Below, in pieces: positions 12,101 through 21,428 of a stretch of 64,000 nucleotides of DNA. Below the pieces are notes generated by a model that worked only from the letters and a program-made list of their open reading frames with translations, was not told where the DNA came from and made no database searches. The stretch is from Tubulanus polymorphus. Lineage: Eukaryota > Nemertea > Palaeonemertea > Tubulaniformes > Tubulanidae. Position 1 is the stretch's first letter. Every line of letters starts with the position of its first letter. Position numbers and translations under genes: made by a program. The DNA is taken from contig NC_134030.1 in NCBI RefSeq assembly GCF_964204645.1, forward strand, positions 9,794,278-9,858,277. Direction: 5' to 3'.

Positions 12101-15100
12101 TCGCTTGAAATAAATCGGACCGGTTTTGCTGGAGCCGTCGATGAATATGATGAAGTCTAGACGCCGCTTACCATGCTGAACTATAACAAATAACCAAATA
12201 ACGAATGGCGTGTACCTAGATAGGCCTCGATTGCAATGAATGTTGTAAGATGCACACGCCAAATGGGCATCATTTTAGCCAGGTGTCCTATGAGTACTCC
12301 CCAGGAACAAATTCGAAAATTGAATGCAAAGAGAGGAACTATTTCACTTCCTCTGATTTTGGGGTGAAATCTATGGTGGCTGGTAACGGCCACGTGCATC
12401 ATTTTTCTATGCCCTCGATTACTTATAAAGACCGAAACTTATAAAGTAAAGACGAAGTTTTCATTTTTGCTATCGGATGAACATCTTTCTTCGAAAAAAA
12501 AGTTGAAGAAAATTCGGCGAAAAAGTGATCGTAGGATACATTTCTATCAGAAAACAACCACGCGATAAGTCAGCGGAACAGTAACTCATACGTTGGCGAT
12601 TACTTTTTTGCGTGGAAAAGTGAGTCGTCCTTGACTTATGTCCCCAAGACGCCACGGTAATCGGATTTTTTTTGCAAAACGAAAATTTTCTGCGAGAAGA
12701 ATTTCCAAAACAAATGATTTATCTCAATGACTTGAATCCAAAAATTCCACAAGAAATCATTTATCTCCCAGGACTCTTTGTTACTAAACAGCCACCATAA
12801 ATGGCCAATAGCATGCAAACCACAGAACCACAGAAGTCTTTTCTACTTACTGTCTATACTCGGCAAATGAACTGCAAAATTTAGAAAAAAAATGAATATC
12901 AAAACGTAGTCCTTATTTGGTCCATGGACCTACGTGCGTTGTCCTAATTTTTACAATGACGACAAAGTAGAACAAGCTTACTTACCAGAATAGCCCTTCG
13001 CGTATTCGGTCAGTCTTGGGAAACTCGATGGAAACTGAATTTGATTTCCTAAATATTGAGAGATTTAAAATGTTCAGTCGTGACTGCACGGTAAATTCTC
13101 AACCGCAACAAATTTGGAAGCGAGCGTGAAATCAACAAAAAGAAATATTTTTCAAAAGATTTTGTTAAGTAAGTGACGTGCAAACGATGATGATATCGTA
13201 CCAATTTTGGGAAGATTCTTCGCGATCTGGATTCCGATAGATTGTGGATCTTTCTGCGATATTATCGGAACCTGCGATGGCAGCGCACCTGGTTCTATGG
13301 TCGCCGAGAAAGGTATGACATAAACGGAGACGTATTTCGTCAGCGTCAACCAGACGAAGTCGAACATCATTTTCGTCTGCGTGGTCGTACCCTTTAAAAC
13401 GCCGCCAAAATATAGAACCATTCGAGGATTGGCGTCGGGCGAGCGAAAAAAGTAACCGGTTCTCAGGACGTAATTTATGTACGCTAGTCGAAGATCCATT
13501 TTCATAGGCGCATACTGATGATAGCTTCTGCCGATAGCTTTCAGTAAAGCCGGTACCCGTTTTGGTCTTCTCAAAACAGCGTGAGTTACCTTTGCGCCCC
13601 TGCCATTCAAAACTAATACCATCAGGTAGATTATCTTGGTTTGTCGTAACATTTGAGGGAGTGCAGCTAGGAGGGTTCGCTGGGTTTTATCGATAGTCGG
13701 TTTCGAAGATTCGTCGATGACGACCATTAGTTTCAACGCAGAGCTTGATTTCTTTTCATGCGATTTTCCCTTTTTGCGTCGCTCTTTGCTCGAAGAACCA
13801 GAACTTTCTTCGCTTGATGTTCCCGTATTGCAGCCCATTCTCCCTTTACGGTATCGGCGTCGTTGGTCCATTGAATCAGGAATGTCTTGCTCGTCGCTCA
13901 TTTGACCATGCCTTAAAATCGTCGATGAAAAAAATGTTCATGCGTAACGTGTTTGACTGTACTATACGGAAGCGCCCTGGCGACACGATTTAAAGAAAAT
14001 ATAATTTTTCTAATGAGTTTTTTCTGACCACGAAATCATTTACGATTAATAAAAACGGTTTCTTCGATTTAAATCGGGTTAAAAACTCGCCAACGAAGGT
14101 TTTGCCGATTTCGCGACGAGTTATCGATGCGAATACTCGAATTTAGAATCGACAAAACCTTTTACTGATCGTAAATGAATTTGCGTTGAGTCAGGAACTC
14201 AACATTAAATCTGAAAAAAAAGATTCTATAATCGAAAATAATTTACGTTGAGATATGACTCGAATTTCTATTTTTCCTAAATGATCTCCACGGGATGCTT
14301 CCGCACTTTACATTCAAATATACTGAGATAAGTTCGATTCCATATTTTTGTTCCCTTAATTATCAAGTATTACAAAATACAGAATCAGCACGTACATGTA
14401 CCTACAACGATATCACTAGCGTTATTAGGCCGTTATCTTTTTAAGTTATAAGAATTATTGAATCGGACGTACAAGTTGGGGATTATAGATGGCTTAAACA
14501 TTGTGAGACGACTTAAGCAAGTTTGACTTTTAGTAACGACGCAGCATTAGACCGTTTTTCTATTTTTTAGATAACGGATCAGCCACCGAACATTTCCTAT
14601 TTCTAGGTGTGAAAAAATACAATTTCTAGGGGTGAAAAAACTTCATTTTCATTTTTCCCACCGCCCCCGTATTTTCAAGCATAGATATGAAAATAGAAAT
14701 AAACATTTATAATTTTTTCCACTGTCACATCATCCTTTGACATTACACACAAAAAATCAAAGTGGACGATGGTGTTCTAATGGATATTTTGTCGGTTTCG
14801 TTCAGTAAATAGCCTGACTTGCAAAAAGGCGGCATAGTAATAATATAGGCCATAAATAGACAATATTCGGGTATCATTATCCAAAACGACCTCCAAAATA
14901 AAGCAATCTGTTTCCAAATTCTATTTTCTAATTCACCCCCTCCCCAATCATGTCAAGTCTATCAAACCAGTAATTCAACTTACAATAAAAACGGGCTTAC
15001 TCCCATAAAAATATTTCTAGCTATATTGAAATAAGAATATTTGTTACCATCGGTTTGATATCGAGTTTTTCTTAACAAAATAAATATTCAAGATATCAAC

Positions 15101-15501
15101 TCAGATTTAATGATTCATATTTCAAGTTATGAGTTGCCTTACCGTTCATTGTGTCGCGAGATGACCTTCTTTATCTTCAGACATTTTACGCTGCCGAAAT
15201 CTTTAAAATTTGAAGAAAAATAGTGGAAAAAATGTTCACGTGAATCTCTCGAAAGCGACTAAACAGCTTAGAAGTTTATGACAGTCGTCTCTTCGTATAT
15301 TGCTGAATAGCGCGTGAGATATAACTCCGGATATCAATAATAGACTATAAGGCCTTGTATTCCATAGATAAATTTGCATAAAAAGATACTAGCTGGCAGA
15401 ATTCATTTTTCAATTGTTCAAAAGATGATTTATGCGCGTAACTTACTTGAAAGATTGACAGCGATGTACAGAATAAGGATCGCCAATGTCCAAACCCTCA
15501 T
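3..15501 (-). CDS. Secreted five-vWA-domain protein with giant Gly/Pro pentapeptide linker (20 exons, 2,329 aa)
   Basis: Coding exons, 5' to 3' on the minus strand: 15501-15447, 15200-15143, 13911-13202, 13048-12986, 12871-12851, 12180-12022, 11360-11192, 10902-10655, 10544-10371, 9664-9509, 9211-9070, 8819-5164, 4888-4817, 4336-4181, 3564-3393, 2887-2604, 2503-2351, 1601-1460, 1182-947, 166-3. Seen: every junction is AG/GT, every phase matches, and the 6,990 bases end in TAA at 5-3. Layout by residue: signal peptide 1-18; vWA1 about 96-270; vWA2 306-490; Ser/Glu linker 495-552; vWA3 555-724; pentapeptide linker 725-1870; vWA4 1895-2098; vWA5 2099-2275; Cys-containing tail 2276-2329. vWA2/vWA4 and vWA3/vWA5 align along their whole length and share exon structure. 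vWA domains are extracellular protein-binding modules found in collagens, byssal thread matrix proteins and shell proteins. The role here, an extracellular matrix, adhesive or biomineral protein, is inference. No transmembrane segment is seen. An annotation pipeline could split this into two genes at the repeat, but phase continuity across 5164/4888/4336 argues for one. The poly(A) site lies outside the window. Confidence 0.85.
618..770 (+). repeat. Dispersed repeat shared with 20200-20520
   Basis: GGGTTCTGCGTTCGAGTCGATG, CACTACGTCATCA, and then a second ACGTCATCA followed by GTATCGAGG/ATATCGGGG-type sequence, appear in the same order in both copies. Non-coding; class unknown. It lies in the last intron of the vWA gene. 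Confidence 0.4.
1716..1829. mobile_element. 114-bp foldback MITE
   Basis: The two ends are near-perfect inverted copies over about 44 bp (GGGGCCGTAATCACGAAGCA against GGGACCGTATTCAGGAAGCA read from the other end). Almost the whole element is palindromic. It lies in the intron between the 2503-2351 and 1601-1460 exons of the vWA gene. No transposase is encoded. Confidence 0.6.
2030..2300 (+). repeat. Dispersed repeat, copy 1 (family also at about 2940-3260 and 19190-19510)
   Basis: A diverged copy: TGGTTCATTTTCAATGAAAT, then CACTAGCGATCACCGAATCC and TCCTCGCTTCCCTCGGTAGCC. It shares order and spacing with copies at 2940-3260 (opposite strand) and 19190-19510 (same strand). It is non-coding and its class is unknown; a SINE or MITE is possible. 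Confidence 0.4.
2604..4336 (-). other. vWA domain 4 (exons 4336-4181, 3564-3393, 2887-2604)
   Basis: Strand 1 is LDFILFVDASRKTG and strand 2 TRIFVFITG. GNKPDYTSLVKTAINLI is the threonine loop, ITILIGAFN strand 4 and GYIVPIGQSVDS strand 5. It aligns with vWA2 over its whole length and has matching intron phases. Its last exon (284 bases against 248) runs directly into vWA5 with no Ser/Glu linker exon between, which differs from the vWA2-vWA3 arrangement. Confidence 0.8.
2940..3260 (-). repeat. Dispersed repeat, copy 2
   Basis: On the minus strand it carries ACTAGCGAACCTGGTGGATC followed by CTCGCCTGCCATCGAT, matching 19425-19475 closely. It lies in an intron of the vWA gene between exons 3564-3393 and 2887-2604. 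Confidence 0.5.
4817..4888 (-). other. Exon 13: 72-base linker exon before vWA4
   Basis: A strong pyrimidine tract (CATTCTCTTCTCTTAG) precedes it and the donor GGAG|GTATGT follows. It encodes ETGLRNLHANNVGIPYPSG in the phase needed to join exon 12 to the vWA4 exon at 4336. Length is a multiple of three, so skipping it would also keep frame. It occupies the place that the 63- and 21-base exons hold before vWA2. Confidence 0.6.
5180..8460 (-). repeat. Coding tandem array: 15-bp / 45-bp units encoding a pentapeptide linker
   Basis: About 3.2 kb of 15-bp modules, usually in threes, forms a 45-bp higher unit that encodes GGNPPGETPSGETPT. The general pentamer is G-[G/E]-[N/T/I/A]-P-[P/H/A/S/T], about 215 copies. 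Variants occur in recurring blocks: GGNPHGETPNGGNPAGE, GEIPS, GEAPT and GKTPT. The array lies wholly inside exon 12. The unit has no stop codon in three of the six frames, so long open frames on both strands here are by-products. The true frame is set by vWA3 upstream and the CCAG|GTGAGC donor at 5163. Thr-Pro density suggests O-glycosylation, and Glu makes the linker acidic. Both are inference. Confidence 0.9.
8600..9664 (-). other. vWA domain 3 (exons 9664-9509, 9211-9070 and the start of 8819-5164)
   Basis: Strand 1 is MDLIFLIDASVDERKF and strand 2 ARLYVIITG. The middle exon (142 bases, the same length as its vWA5 counterpart) begins GIKSSPNVKLEFTDE. The third part, RAIVFVGRYNPAET, is strand 4, and the domain runs out near SVRKMIMSITS. 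The same exon then continues without a break into the Ser/Glu and pentapeptide linker, so the repeat reading frame is fixed by this domain. Confidence 0.8.
10371..10544 (-). other. Exon 9: Ser/Glu-rich linker between vWA2 and vWA3
   Basis: The 174-base exon encodes a low-complexity linker with ENSSEESSSEESSSSEEK followed by a Lys/Arg-rich half. The acceptor is GTCGCAG at 10545 and the donor CAAG|GTATGA. The many Ser-x-Glu motifs match the consensus of secretory-pathway Fam20C-type kinases. Phosphorylation is inference from that consensus. Confidence 0.65.
10655..12180 (-). other. vWA domain 2 (exons 12180-12022, 11360-11192, 10902-10655)
   Basis: Strand 1 reads LDFIIFIDGSSKTG and strand 2 IRIFVFITG. 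The middle exon ends in a helix after GDKPGYTLLVKTAVNFI, the position of the MIDAS threonine loop. The third exon gives STILIGAFN and GYIVPMGVSVDS, matching vWA strands 4 and 5. Introns fall at phases 1-1-2-1, the same as in vWA3, vWA4 and vWA5. The aspartate normally found at strand 4 (TDG) is replaced by GAF. Its closest relative in the window is vWA4 (2604-4336). Confidence 0.8.
11016..11122. mobile_element. 107-bp MITE in a vWA-gene intron
   Basis: Inverted ends: GGGGCTGGTTTTATAGGCTGG and, from the other side, GGCCCTAGTTTTATAGACTGG. Non-coding, between exons 11360-11192 and 10902-10655. Confidence 0.55.
12372..12799. mobile_element. 428-bp MITE with TATGGTGGCTG ends
   Basis: Begins TATGGTGGCTGG and ends CAGCCACCATA. 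The same ends delimit two short neighbours at 27178-27215 and 27217-27336, so this is a family. It lies in a vWA-gene intron, just before the micro-exon in gene orientation. Confidence 0.45.
12851..12871 (-). other. 21-base micro-exon between vWA1 and vWA2
   Basis: A 21-base exon (TTCATTTGCCGAGTATAGACA) is flanked by TTTTGCAG and GTAAGT and encodes VHLPSID. It keeps phase 1 between the 63-base exon at 13048-12986 and the vWA2 exon at 12180. It could be skipped without changing frame. Confidence 0.6.
13202..13911 (-). other. Exon 3: Ser/Glu/Lys linker plus vWA domain 1
   Basis: One 710-base exon holds the whole first vWA domain, unlike the other four, which are each split over three exons. 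It opens with a Gln/Arg/Ser/Glu-rich stretch containing SSEESSGSSSKERRKKGK. The domain then begins at LKLMVVIDESSKPT (strand 1, degenerate MIDAS). PRMVLYFGG matches vWA strand 4 and YVIPFSA strand 5. The acceptor is TTTTAAG at 13912 and the donor TTG|GTACGA at 13201. The ATG at 13901 lies inside the exon, but codons before it are open and in phase with exon 2, so it is not the start. Confidence 0.75.
13920..15140 (-). other. Intron 2 of the vWA gene; nothing else seen
   Basis: AT-rich intron between exons 2 and 3. No further coding segment, RNA gene or clear transposon end was recognised. The other vWA-gene introns not described separately are likewise without visible genes. Confidence 0.5.
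15447..15501 (-). other. Exon 1: signal peptide
   Basis: ATG at 15501 opens MRVWTLAILILYIAVNLS, a typical short secretory signal with a hydrophobic core and small residues at the end. It is followed by the strong donor A|GTAAGT at 15446. The one-base overhang joins in frame to the exon at 15200, whose 58 bases carry a basic stretch with one cysteine and end CG|GTAAGG. That in turn joins exon 3 at 13911. This exon is too short for ordinary ORF detection and was found by searching upstream of the first vWA exon for a matching phase. Confidence 0.7.
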
Positions 15502-15737
15502 GACTATGCAACGTCCACTAACTATTCGCTGCTACTCACTGAAATCGACGAATATATCCCAAGTTTATCACCAGATTCTTACAAAGCTTACCTTGCGAGG
15601 TGAAGCGAAAAGAACAACAAGAAACATACCCACTAACAGAGTAAAAACAACGACCAGATGAACAGTAGAGGAGTTTCGAAGTTTCAATGCGTTTTGTGAT
15701 ATTGAATGTAACGCGTAACTCCTTTGCTAATCGCCTC

Positions 15738-15744
15738 TTTTTAT
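15738..15744 (-). promoter_or_regulatory. TATA box of the five-vWA gene
   Basis: The minus strand reads CTATAAAAAGAGGCG here, a canonical TATA box about 240 bp before the ATG at 15501. A start site about 30 bp further on would leave a 5' UTR near 210 nt if it is unspliced. The distance is inferred; the motif is seen. Confidence 0.5.
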
Positions 15745-15759
15745 AGCATGGAATTATCG

Positions 15760-16780
15760 AGGAGTGTTGTTAATTAGCGATTTGCTCAAAATTATTGGCT
15801 AGAATTTCTTAAAACACAATAGAACACTTAAACATTTGAAAACGTTTGCCAGATGGTCGAGTGTCACGAATCGCTGGCTCGTCTTGACGTGTTTTATCCA
15901 ACCACTTACAGATAATACTCTCGAAAAGGTAATGAATTGATTAGCTGAAACCCTTCAACGGGAAGTTACATCGTAATGTCAGCTGTCGGTCATTGAATTT
16001 CCCCACTCTAGAATAAGATCTTATTCGATAAAACGGATAAAGTTCTGAATAGTGTGAAATTAATTGCTAGCAAACACGACCTCTTCAAGTCTATGTGAGT
16101 GGTTTGAACGCATGGTTTTCTTGGGTGTGACCATATCGAATCGATTCGGGTTATAAAGCTCTGCATTTCTGCTAAGAATGGACGTGGTAGGTCCTACAGT
16201 TAATTTCGTTCTTTATTTGTATTGTCTATGGTTTTCTTGATTGAAGAAAGTCGAATGATAACTTGTAGAGCGATTAGAGTATCTTTGTGATACTACCATA
16301 GCGAATGAGTCACAAACGATGATCGGCAAGATTTACATCTTTTTTGAATAATGAAATCGTTTCTACCTTGAGCAAAGCATTCTGTAACCTTAACTTGCAC
16401 TTTTTATCAGAAAGTTTACCCAATCTGCGGTCCAATTCTCTCCAGGAAAAAAAATGATAAGTATAGTTTATTAGAAATGTACAAATTTATTATAGTACGT
16501 CACTGCATAACAACATCTGGGGCCAGTTCCATAGCCAAGACTTAAATCCAAAAAGTGGTCTTGAGTCTTAAGAATTGTCTTAGGTTGCTAGATCGCCTAT
16601 AGGATTGTCTTGGACTTGTCTTAAGTCTTTGACAAAACTAAAATGATGTATTTGATGAGCTTCAAAATGGCTGATAGAATTGAATCGAGACGTCACTTCT
16701 CGTAGAATCTTATCGTGGGTTTTTCTATATTTTCTATAATGTTCGTTCGTGTGTCGTCACGACGGCAATAACTACTTATT
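15760..16780. other. Intergenic stretch with poly(A) signals of the 431-aa gene
   Basis: No gene was recognised. AATAAA signals on the minus strand at 16492-16487 and 16472-16467 lie about 300 bp past the stop codon of the 431-residue gene and probably serve it. The start of a possible repeat (GGGGCCAGTTCCATAGCCAAG) is visible at 16513, but no matching end was found. Confidence 0.4.
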
Positions 16781-16791
16781 CGGGAGTGTCT

Positions 16792-18490
16792 TTAATTGAT
16801 TGTCGAAGAACTACTTTCTCGCCTATTTGAGACGTTAATCAACGTGCTCTCCAGATTTTTCCATCGAGGATCGTCGACCATGTTCATTCGACTGATCGTT
16901 TTCGCCTCGTCCAACATTTTCTGTTTTCGGGCGTACAAAAGCCTGTTCAGGTTTTCGTTCGCTTTCACCATCATCCTCGACGGCAACGTCTTCGTCAAAC
17001 GCACGATCACTTCGTCGTCGCATATAGGATGTCGTTTGTCGCGGACCGTCGGATATCTTCTCGACGAAGATTCTCGGCTGCGAGGAATGTCGTGATCGAC
17101 CTTCTCCTTTTCGAACGCGTCACATGTATCGCAACTATCGCCGATCGAAGTATCTTTGAAAACGCCATCGTCGTGCAGCTGCGGTCGAAGGTCTCCAGCC
17201 CTTTCCCGGTCAGTTCTTTTGCTAGCGATCAACCATTCGTGAATTTCTTTCGACATATCGGTTTCCGCGGTGTGAAAAACGTTGTCGCAATTTTCTTCGA
17301 TTTTTTCATGCTCTGGCGGTGCCTGATTACTAGTTCCATTGTACATTTTTCCAACCCTACACCGACCGGCCTCTTTTTCTGGAATGGCTGGGAATTCGGC
17401 CGCTATTTGTATCTTAGTTAGGCTCGCCAAATCCTTCATGCTACAGAACGATAACCGTCGCAACTTCGATAAAGGATCGTCTATTTCGCCGATGATTTCA
17501 TCGTTACTTAAAGTCTCCCCGCGGGTGGTGGGAACGATATCCTTAGCGCGGTCATTGAATGCGGCCAGCTTTTTCTTTCTTTGAACTTGAAGCGAATTGG
17601 CGAATATCCCGAAAGCTTTTGTTTTGATCAACGGTAACCGGAAGCGATTTTGTCCAGCCCCGGCTGAATCTCTTTTCTCACAAATGGGTCGGTCCGGTGT
17701 CACGTCTGTAAGACACTCGACAGATTTATCACCTCTCCTATTTTCTATATCTTTCCAGATGTTACCTGTGGAGAAAAAAGAAAAAATACGACTCAAAAAG
17801 TAATACTTTTTGGAAATCGAACGAGTGTTTGAGAAATCTGTAGCCGGTATGCGAACTTTCGAACACTGTGGTATACACACGAAGAAAAAATACAAGTTGC
17901 TCGCATTCGTTTCCATTTTGTTTCTACAACCATATATTGTCGGGATCAATCGCCAACTTAAAGAATATCCGTTAACTTGCCTGCAAATCTAAGTCTGAGA
18001 TCTTGGTCGAATATTTGATTCATGAAGAATTGTCGTTGAAACCAGTTCATCGTGTTCTCGCGGCGCCTCTTTTCGATGCGAATCTGGCGCAGTTTTTTGT
18101 CGAGTTCCCTTTCTTGCCACGGGTTGCTGTTGAGGATAACGGTGGATATGGACGCCTTGCCGGCTGGCGTACGCTCCATGGGAACCTTGATTCCGCGCTC
18201 GAACGAGCCGGACAGCTCGGCCTCGAGGTCCGGTGATTCCAATACACAGCGCTTTCTTTCTATTCGGTGTCTACCTGTAATAAGAATGTTTCTAGGAAAT
18301 TGTTTTCGGATAGAAATGTCTCGATATTTGGGAACCCAAAATGCGAACAAAGTTGATCGTATGACATCTATGAAATTTTGTTGTACGAGTGACAGGGTGG
18401 AAAAAGTCATTTCAATTTATTTCTGCTCTGAAGTCAAAAAGGCTGAAAATACTGCTTCTTACCATTCAGGTAGGCTCCGAAAGCGGCCAT
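16792..18490 (-). CDS. Unrecognised charged protein, 431 aa, three exons
   Basis: Exons: 18490-18463 (MAAFGAYLN plus one base), 18274-17981 and 17765-16792. They give 1,296 bases in frame, stop included. The ATG has no upstream in-frame alternative that I can see. Exon 2 is strongly basic, with RELDKKLRQIRIEKRRRE probably forming a helix and NWFQRQFFMNQIFDQDLRLR after it. Exon 3 is acidic and Ser/Glu-rich, with no recognised domain, signal peptide or membrane segment, so it is probably cytoplasmic or nuclear. The second intron starts with GC (CAG|GCAAGT) and ends CTCCACAG. This gives continuous phase, whereas the neighbouring GTTAAC is a poor donor. Read-through would instead end six codons later (KLTDIL). 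I do not recognise the family; function unknown. Confidence 0.6.
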
Positions 18491-18539
18491 CGTTTTCAAA
18501 ATTCGGCTTCGCGTCTGTTATCCTAAAATGAACGTTCGC

Positions 18540-21215
18540 ACGCGACGCGAGCCGTCGAAAAATCCGTCTGCGGCAATGACATTGCTCGACATGTTCATGT
18601 CAGTAACAGTTTACATCTACACCGGACGCGCAGACGTCACAAACAATCAAACAATTTAACACAGCGTTACCCTAGGTAACCACGTTACATATATGACCAT
18701 TTAGTATACGTATGTATATATATATATAAGGTAAATGCATCCCACCATCGATATTAATTGAAAAGTTTCGATTAATAATTGATTTGTAAGGGCGACGTTG
18801 TCGAAGAACCCATTGTTTTGTTGTACAGCCCGACGGTGAACTGCAGTACCGATCGAACAGCTCATGAAATGGAATCCCACCTGCCAGGTTTGCCGCTTGT
18901 AATCGTTCCAGGTTACTTCTGTTTTTCTCCTCGATATATCATTCTAGTTTCGGTGATATGTTGTGGGTCTCGCGATTCATAATGGAAAATAAGATTTATT
19001 CATTCTTTTCAGATATTTCAGAACCAGATTTTTTTCTCCATCTTGAAATAGGGATTGACCCAGTTATTCATTTGATTGGTATAGATTTCGTTTTGTTCTG
19101 CCAGGAGCGAAATAGGAAGTTGTATTTTTAAATTGGAAATTGAAGCACATATTGTATAGTTGTGTGATCTGCGGACGAATTCACATATCTTTTGTTTAAA
19201 TCTGAGTACAAAAACTAGTTCATTTTCGATAAATTTTGAAATTAATTTTTAGACTCCCGAATCCATATGTTATCACAGCGCCCACCAAATACATACTTTA
19301 TTCATTTTTCTCCTCAAATATGGGTATAATTTTCGTTATAAATCGATCCATTTAAGAGAAAAGTGCATTCAGTTTTAATTGAAATACAGAAGAAATCGAG
19401 CACCAAAGACCGCCGACTATCTACTAGCGAACCTGGTGGATCCTCGCCTGCCACACGTGGAATCCTCGATAGCCACGAGCACTACGGGTACCCCATTATT
19501 GTACCATACTTATCACAAGATGATAGAAGATAAGACGTTATTTTCATATCGATGATTATTTTTTTATTTTTACATTTTGTGTACAAAGTATCGTATTGAA
19601 TTTACAAAATGAATACTCGAAGCATGATTACATCATTATTCATACACGTTATTTATCAAAAAGCACATCTTATATCACACGTCATGCATGCACACTTTTA
19701 CCACTTATACTTGGAAGGCTCGTAGTTTCACTAAATATATACATAAACTCTATTTTCTGAATCCCCACTGGATCGTTATAAATACATAAATATTTCTTCA
19801 GTGATTTTGAGCGATTATAGGAAAACAAAGTTCGTTGATCTTACAAAAATTTGACCCAAGCGCTGTTGTGAAAACATCCATTTTAATGACTAGTTCCATT
19901 TCAACGTTTGTAAATTTGATTTTGCTTTATAGTCTAAATTGTCGTCATAGGTAAACGGAAACAAATGCCACCAGAAGATATGCCACCGGAAAAAAACTGA
20001 CTCAACTATGCAGCATAGAAATGCCAATTTTGCGTAGTAGCCGAAGAAGTGCCTTCGGGAAAATAAAATCATACTAAATTCAAGTTCATCTGCTACGCTA
20101 CAATCTACAAGTTATGTGTCCTGTCAGTCAGTGGGATGTTTTGATGCCGTAAAAACCGTTACAATAATGTTTATATACATTGATACCAAGTAGGCGTTAA
20201 GTAAAGGGTTCTGTGTGAGTCGACACGCACTACGTCATCAATACTGGCCGTCATCAATACTACTTCAAAATAGCAATTACAATTGAGAATTTCTCGGTGT
20301 TTATGTTGTAATTGAATATATTTCATATCTCTTATCTCGAGTCGGGAAGATACACAACATCCGTGTAAGATGAATATACGAGAAAAATCCCACAATAAAT
20401 CAAAGATGATTTTGGCTGAATATCTTATCTTATTTCCGATAAATTCTAATAAGTATTTTTGAGAGGATGTGCAATGTACATCATTAATGTATCGAGGCTA
20501 GACTGATACATGTTATTGTTCAAGGCGTCAATAGACTTTAAAGTTGGTTTTCTTGTTAAAAACAGTAATGGCGGCCATAATATCCGACTGACATTATCAC
20601 ACAGACTGTGACAAACATAAAGATGACATGTCTATTGTTATTTCAAATGAAATTCATAATTAGTAGTCGATCATACTATGAACGTGTATAGAGTCTGCAA
20701 GTAGTCTGAAAGTAAACTGTACCATTTTCATATCGCAATTTGTTTGTAAATTGATGACAAAATCATTGGTACCAATTTTACGGTGGCATTTTCTCCCGGT
20801 AACATTTTTCGTCTTACCGATTCTAACTGAATGATTTTCTCTTCTAACTAAGCGATTTTGTATCGCTAGTAATTATCAGTGTCGGTATCCCTATAAATCG
20901 CTTGCAAATATCGAAATCTCGAAAGTAACGGCGTACGAACACGCATCGTTGTTTTTTAGAGACTTGAAAAACGATTTTAAATTATGAAATTTGCAGAATA
21001 TGCACGGAATGTTATCAGAAAAAAATACAAATTAAAAACATTATCACTATTATTACCAAATGCGATGAAACTCGTATCAGCGTTCTGGGAAAGTTTATTT
21101 TCGAATTACTCTAGCAAATTGAGGATTGTTGCAGCAACCAAAAAGCACAATAATATCATAATGGTTTAAAATTCCAGCACTCAGTTCAACAGTTCTGAGT
21201 TCTGAGTAATTTGAC
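18540..21215. other. Intergenic stretch with dispersed repeats
   Basis: No gene was recognised. It contains a (TA)n run near 18711-18728, dispersed-repeat copies at 19190-19510 and 20200-20520, and short open frames without splice or homology support. AATAAA on the minus strand at 21099-21094 is a candidate poly(A) signal for the LRR gene, about 330 bp after its stop. Confidence 0.4.
19190..19510 (+). repeat. Dispersed repeat, copy 3 (best preserved)
   Basis: Carries TAGTTCATTTTCGATAAATT, then ACTAGCGAACCTGGTGGATC and CTCGCCTGCCACACG. The core is almost identical to the minus strand of 3010-3045, and the flanking order is also conserved with 2030-2300. Confidence 0.5.
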
Positions 21216-21224
21216 TACAGTTAC

Positions 21225-21409
21225 TAGCCGCGATCACACAGACACAAAGCGAAGCGGATCATTTCCGGTTCCAGTTGCAATTTAAACGCAATCATTTGTC
21301 TGGTGCTAAAATTTTGCTCGGGCCTGGTCCGACCTTTTTGGTCGGGCCAAATTTGGTACCCGTGTGAACAGTTTTTCCGGGTCAAATTTGCTCGTGTTAT
21401 CGCGGCTTC
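21225..21409. mobile_element. MITE with TAGCCGCGATCACAC ends, in the LRR gene 3' UTR
   Basis: Left end TAGCCGCGATCACACAG; right end CGTGTTATCGCGGCT. A longer relative lies at 36050-36400 and a fragment with the same GGGCCAAAT / TGTTCACACGG sequences at 47010-47070. It ends only about 20 bp from the stop codon of the LRR gene, so it should be transcribed in that gene's 3' UTR. Confidence 0.6.
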
Positions 21410-21428
21410 TATCTGCCCAGGGCGCTTG

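Noticed and set aside
15374-15661. 95-codon plus-strand frame.
   Set aside because: It is the complement of the signal-peptide exon and its flanks.
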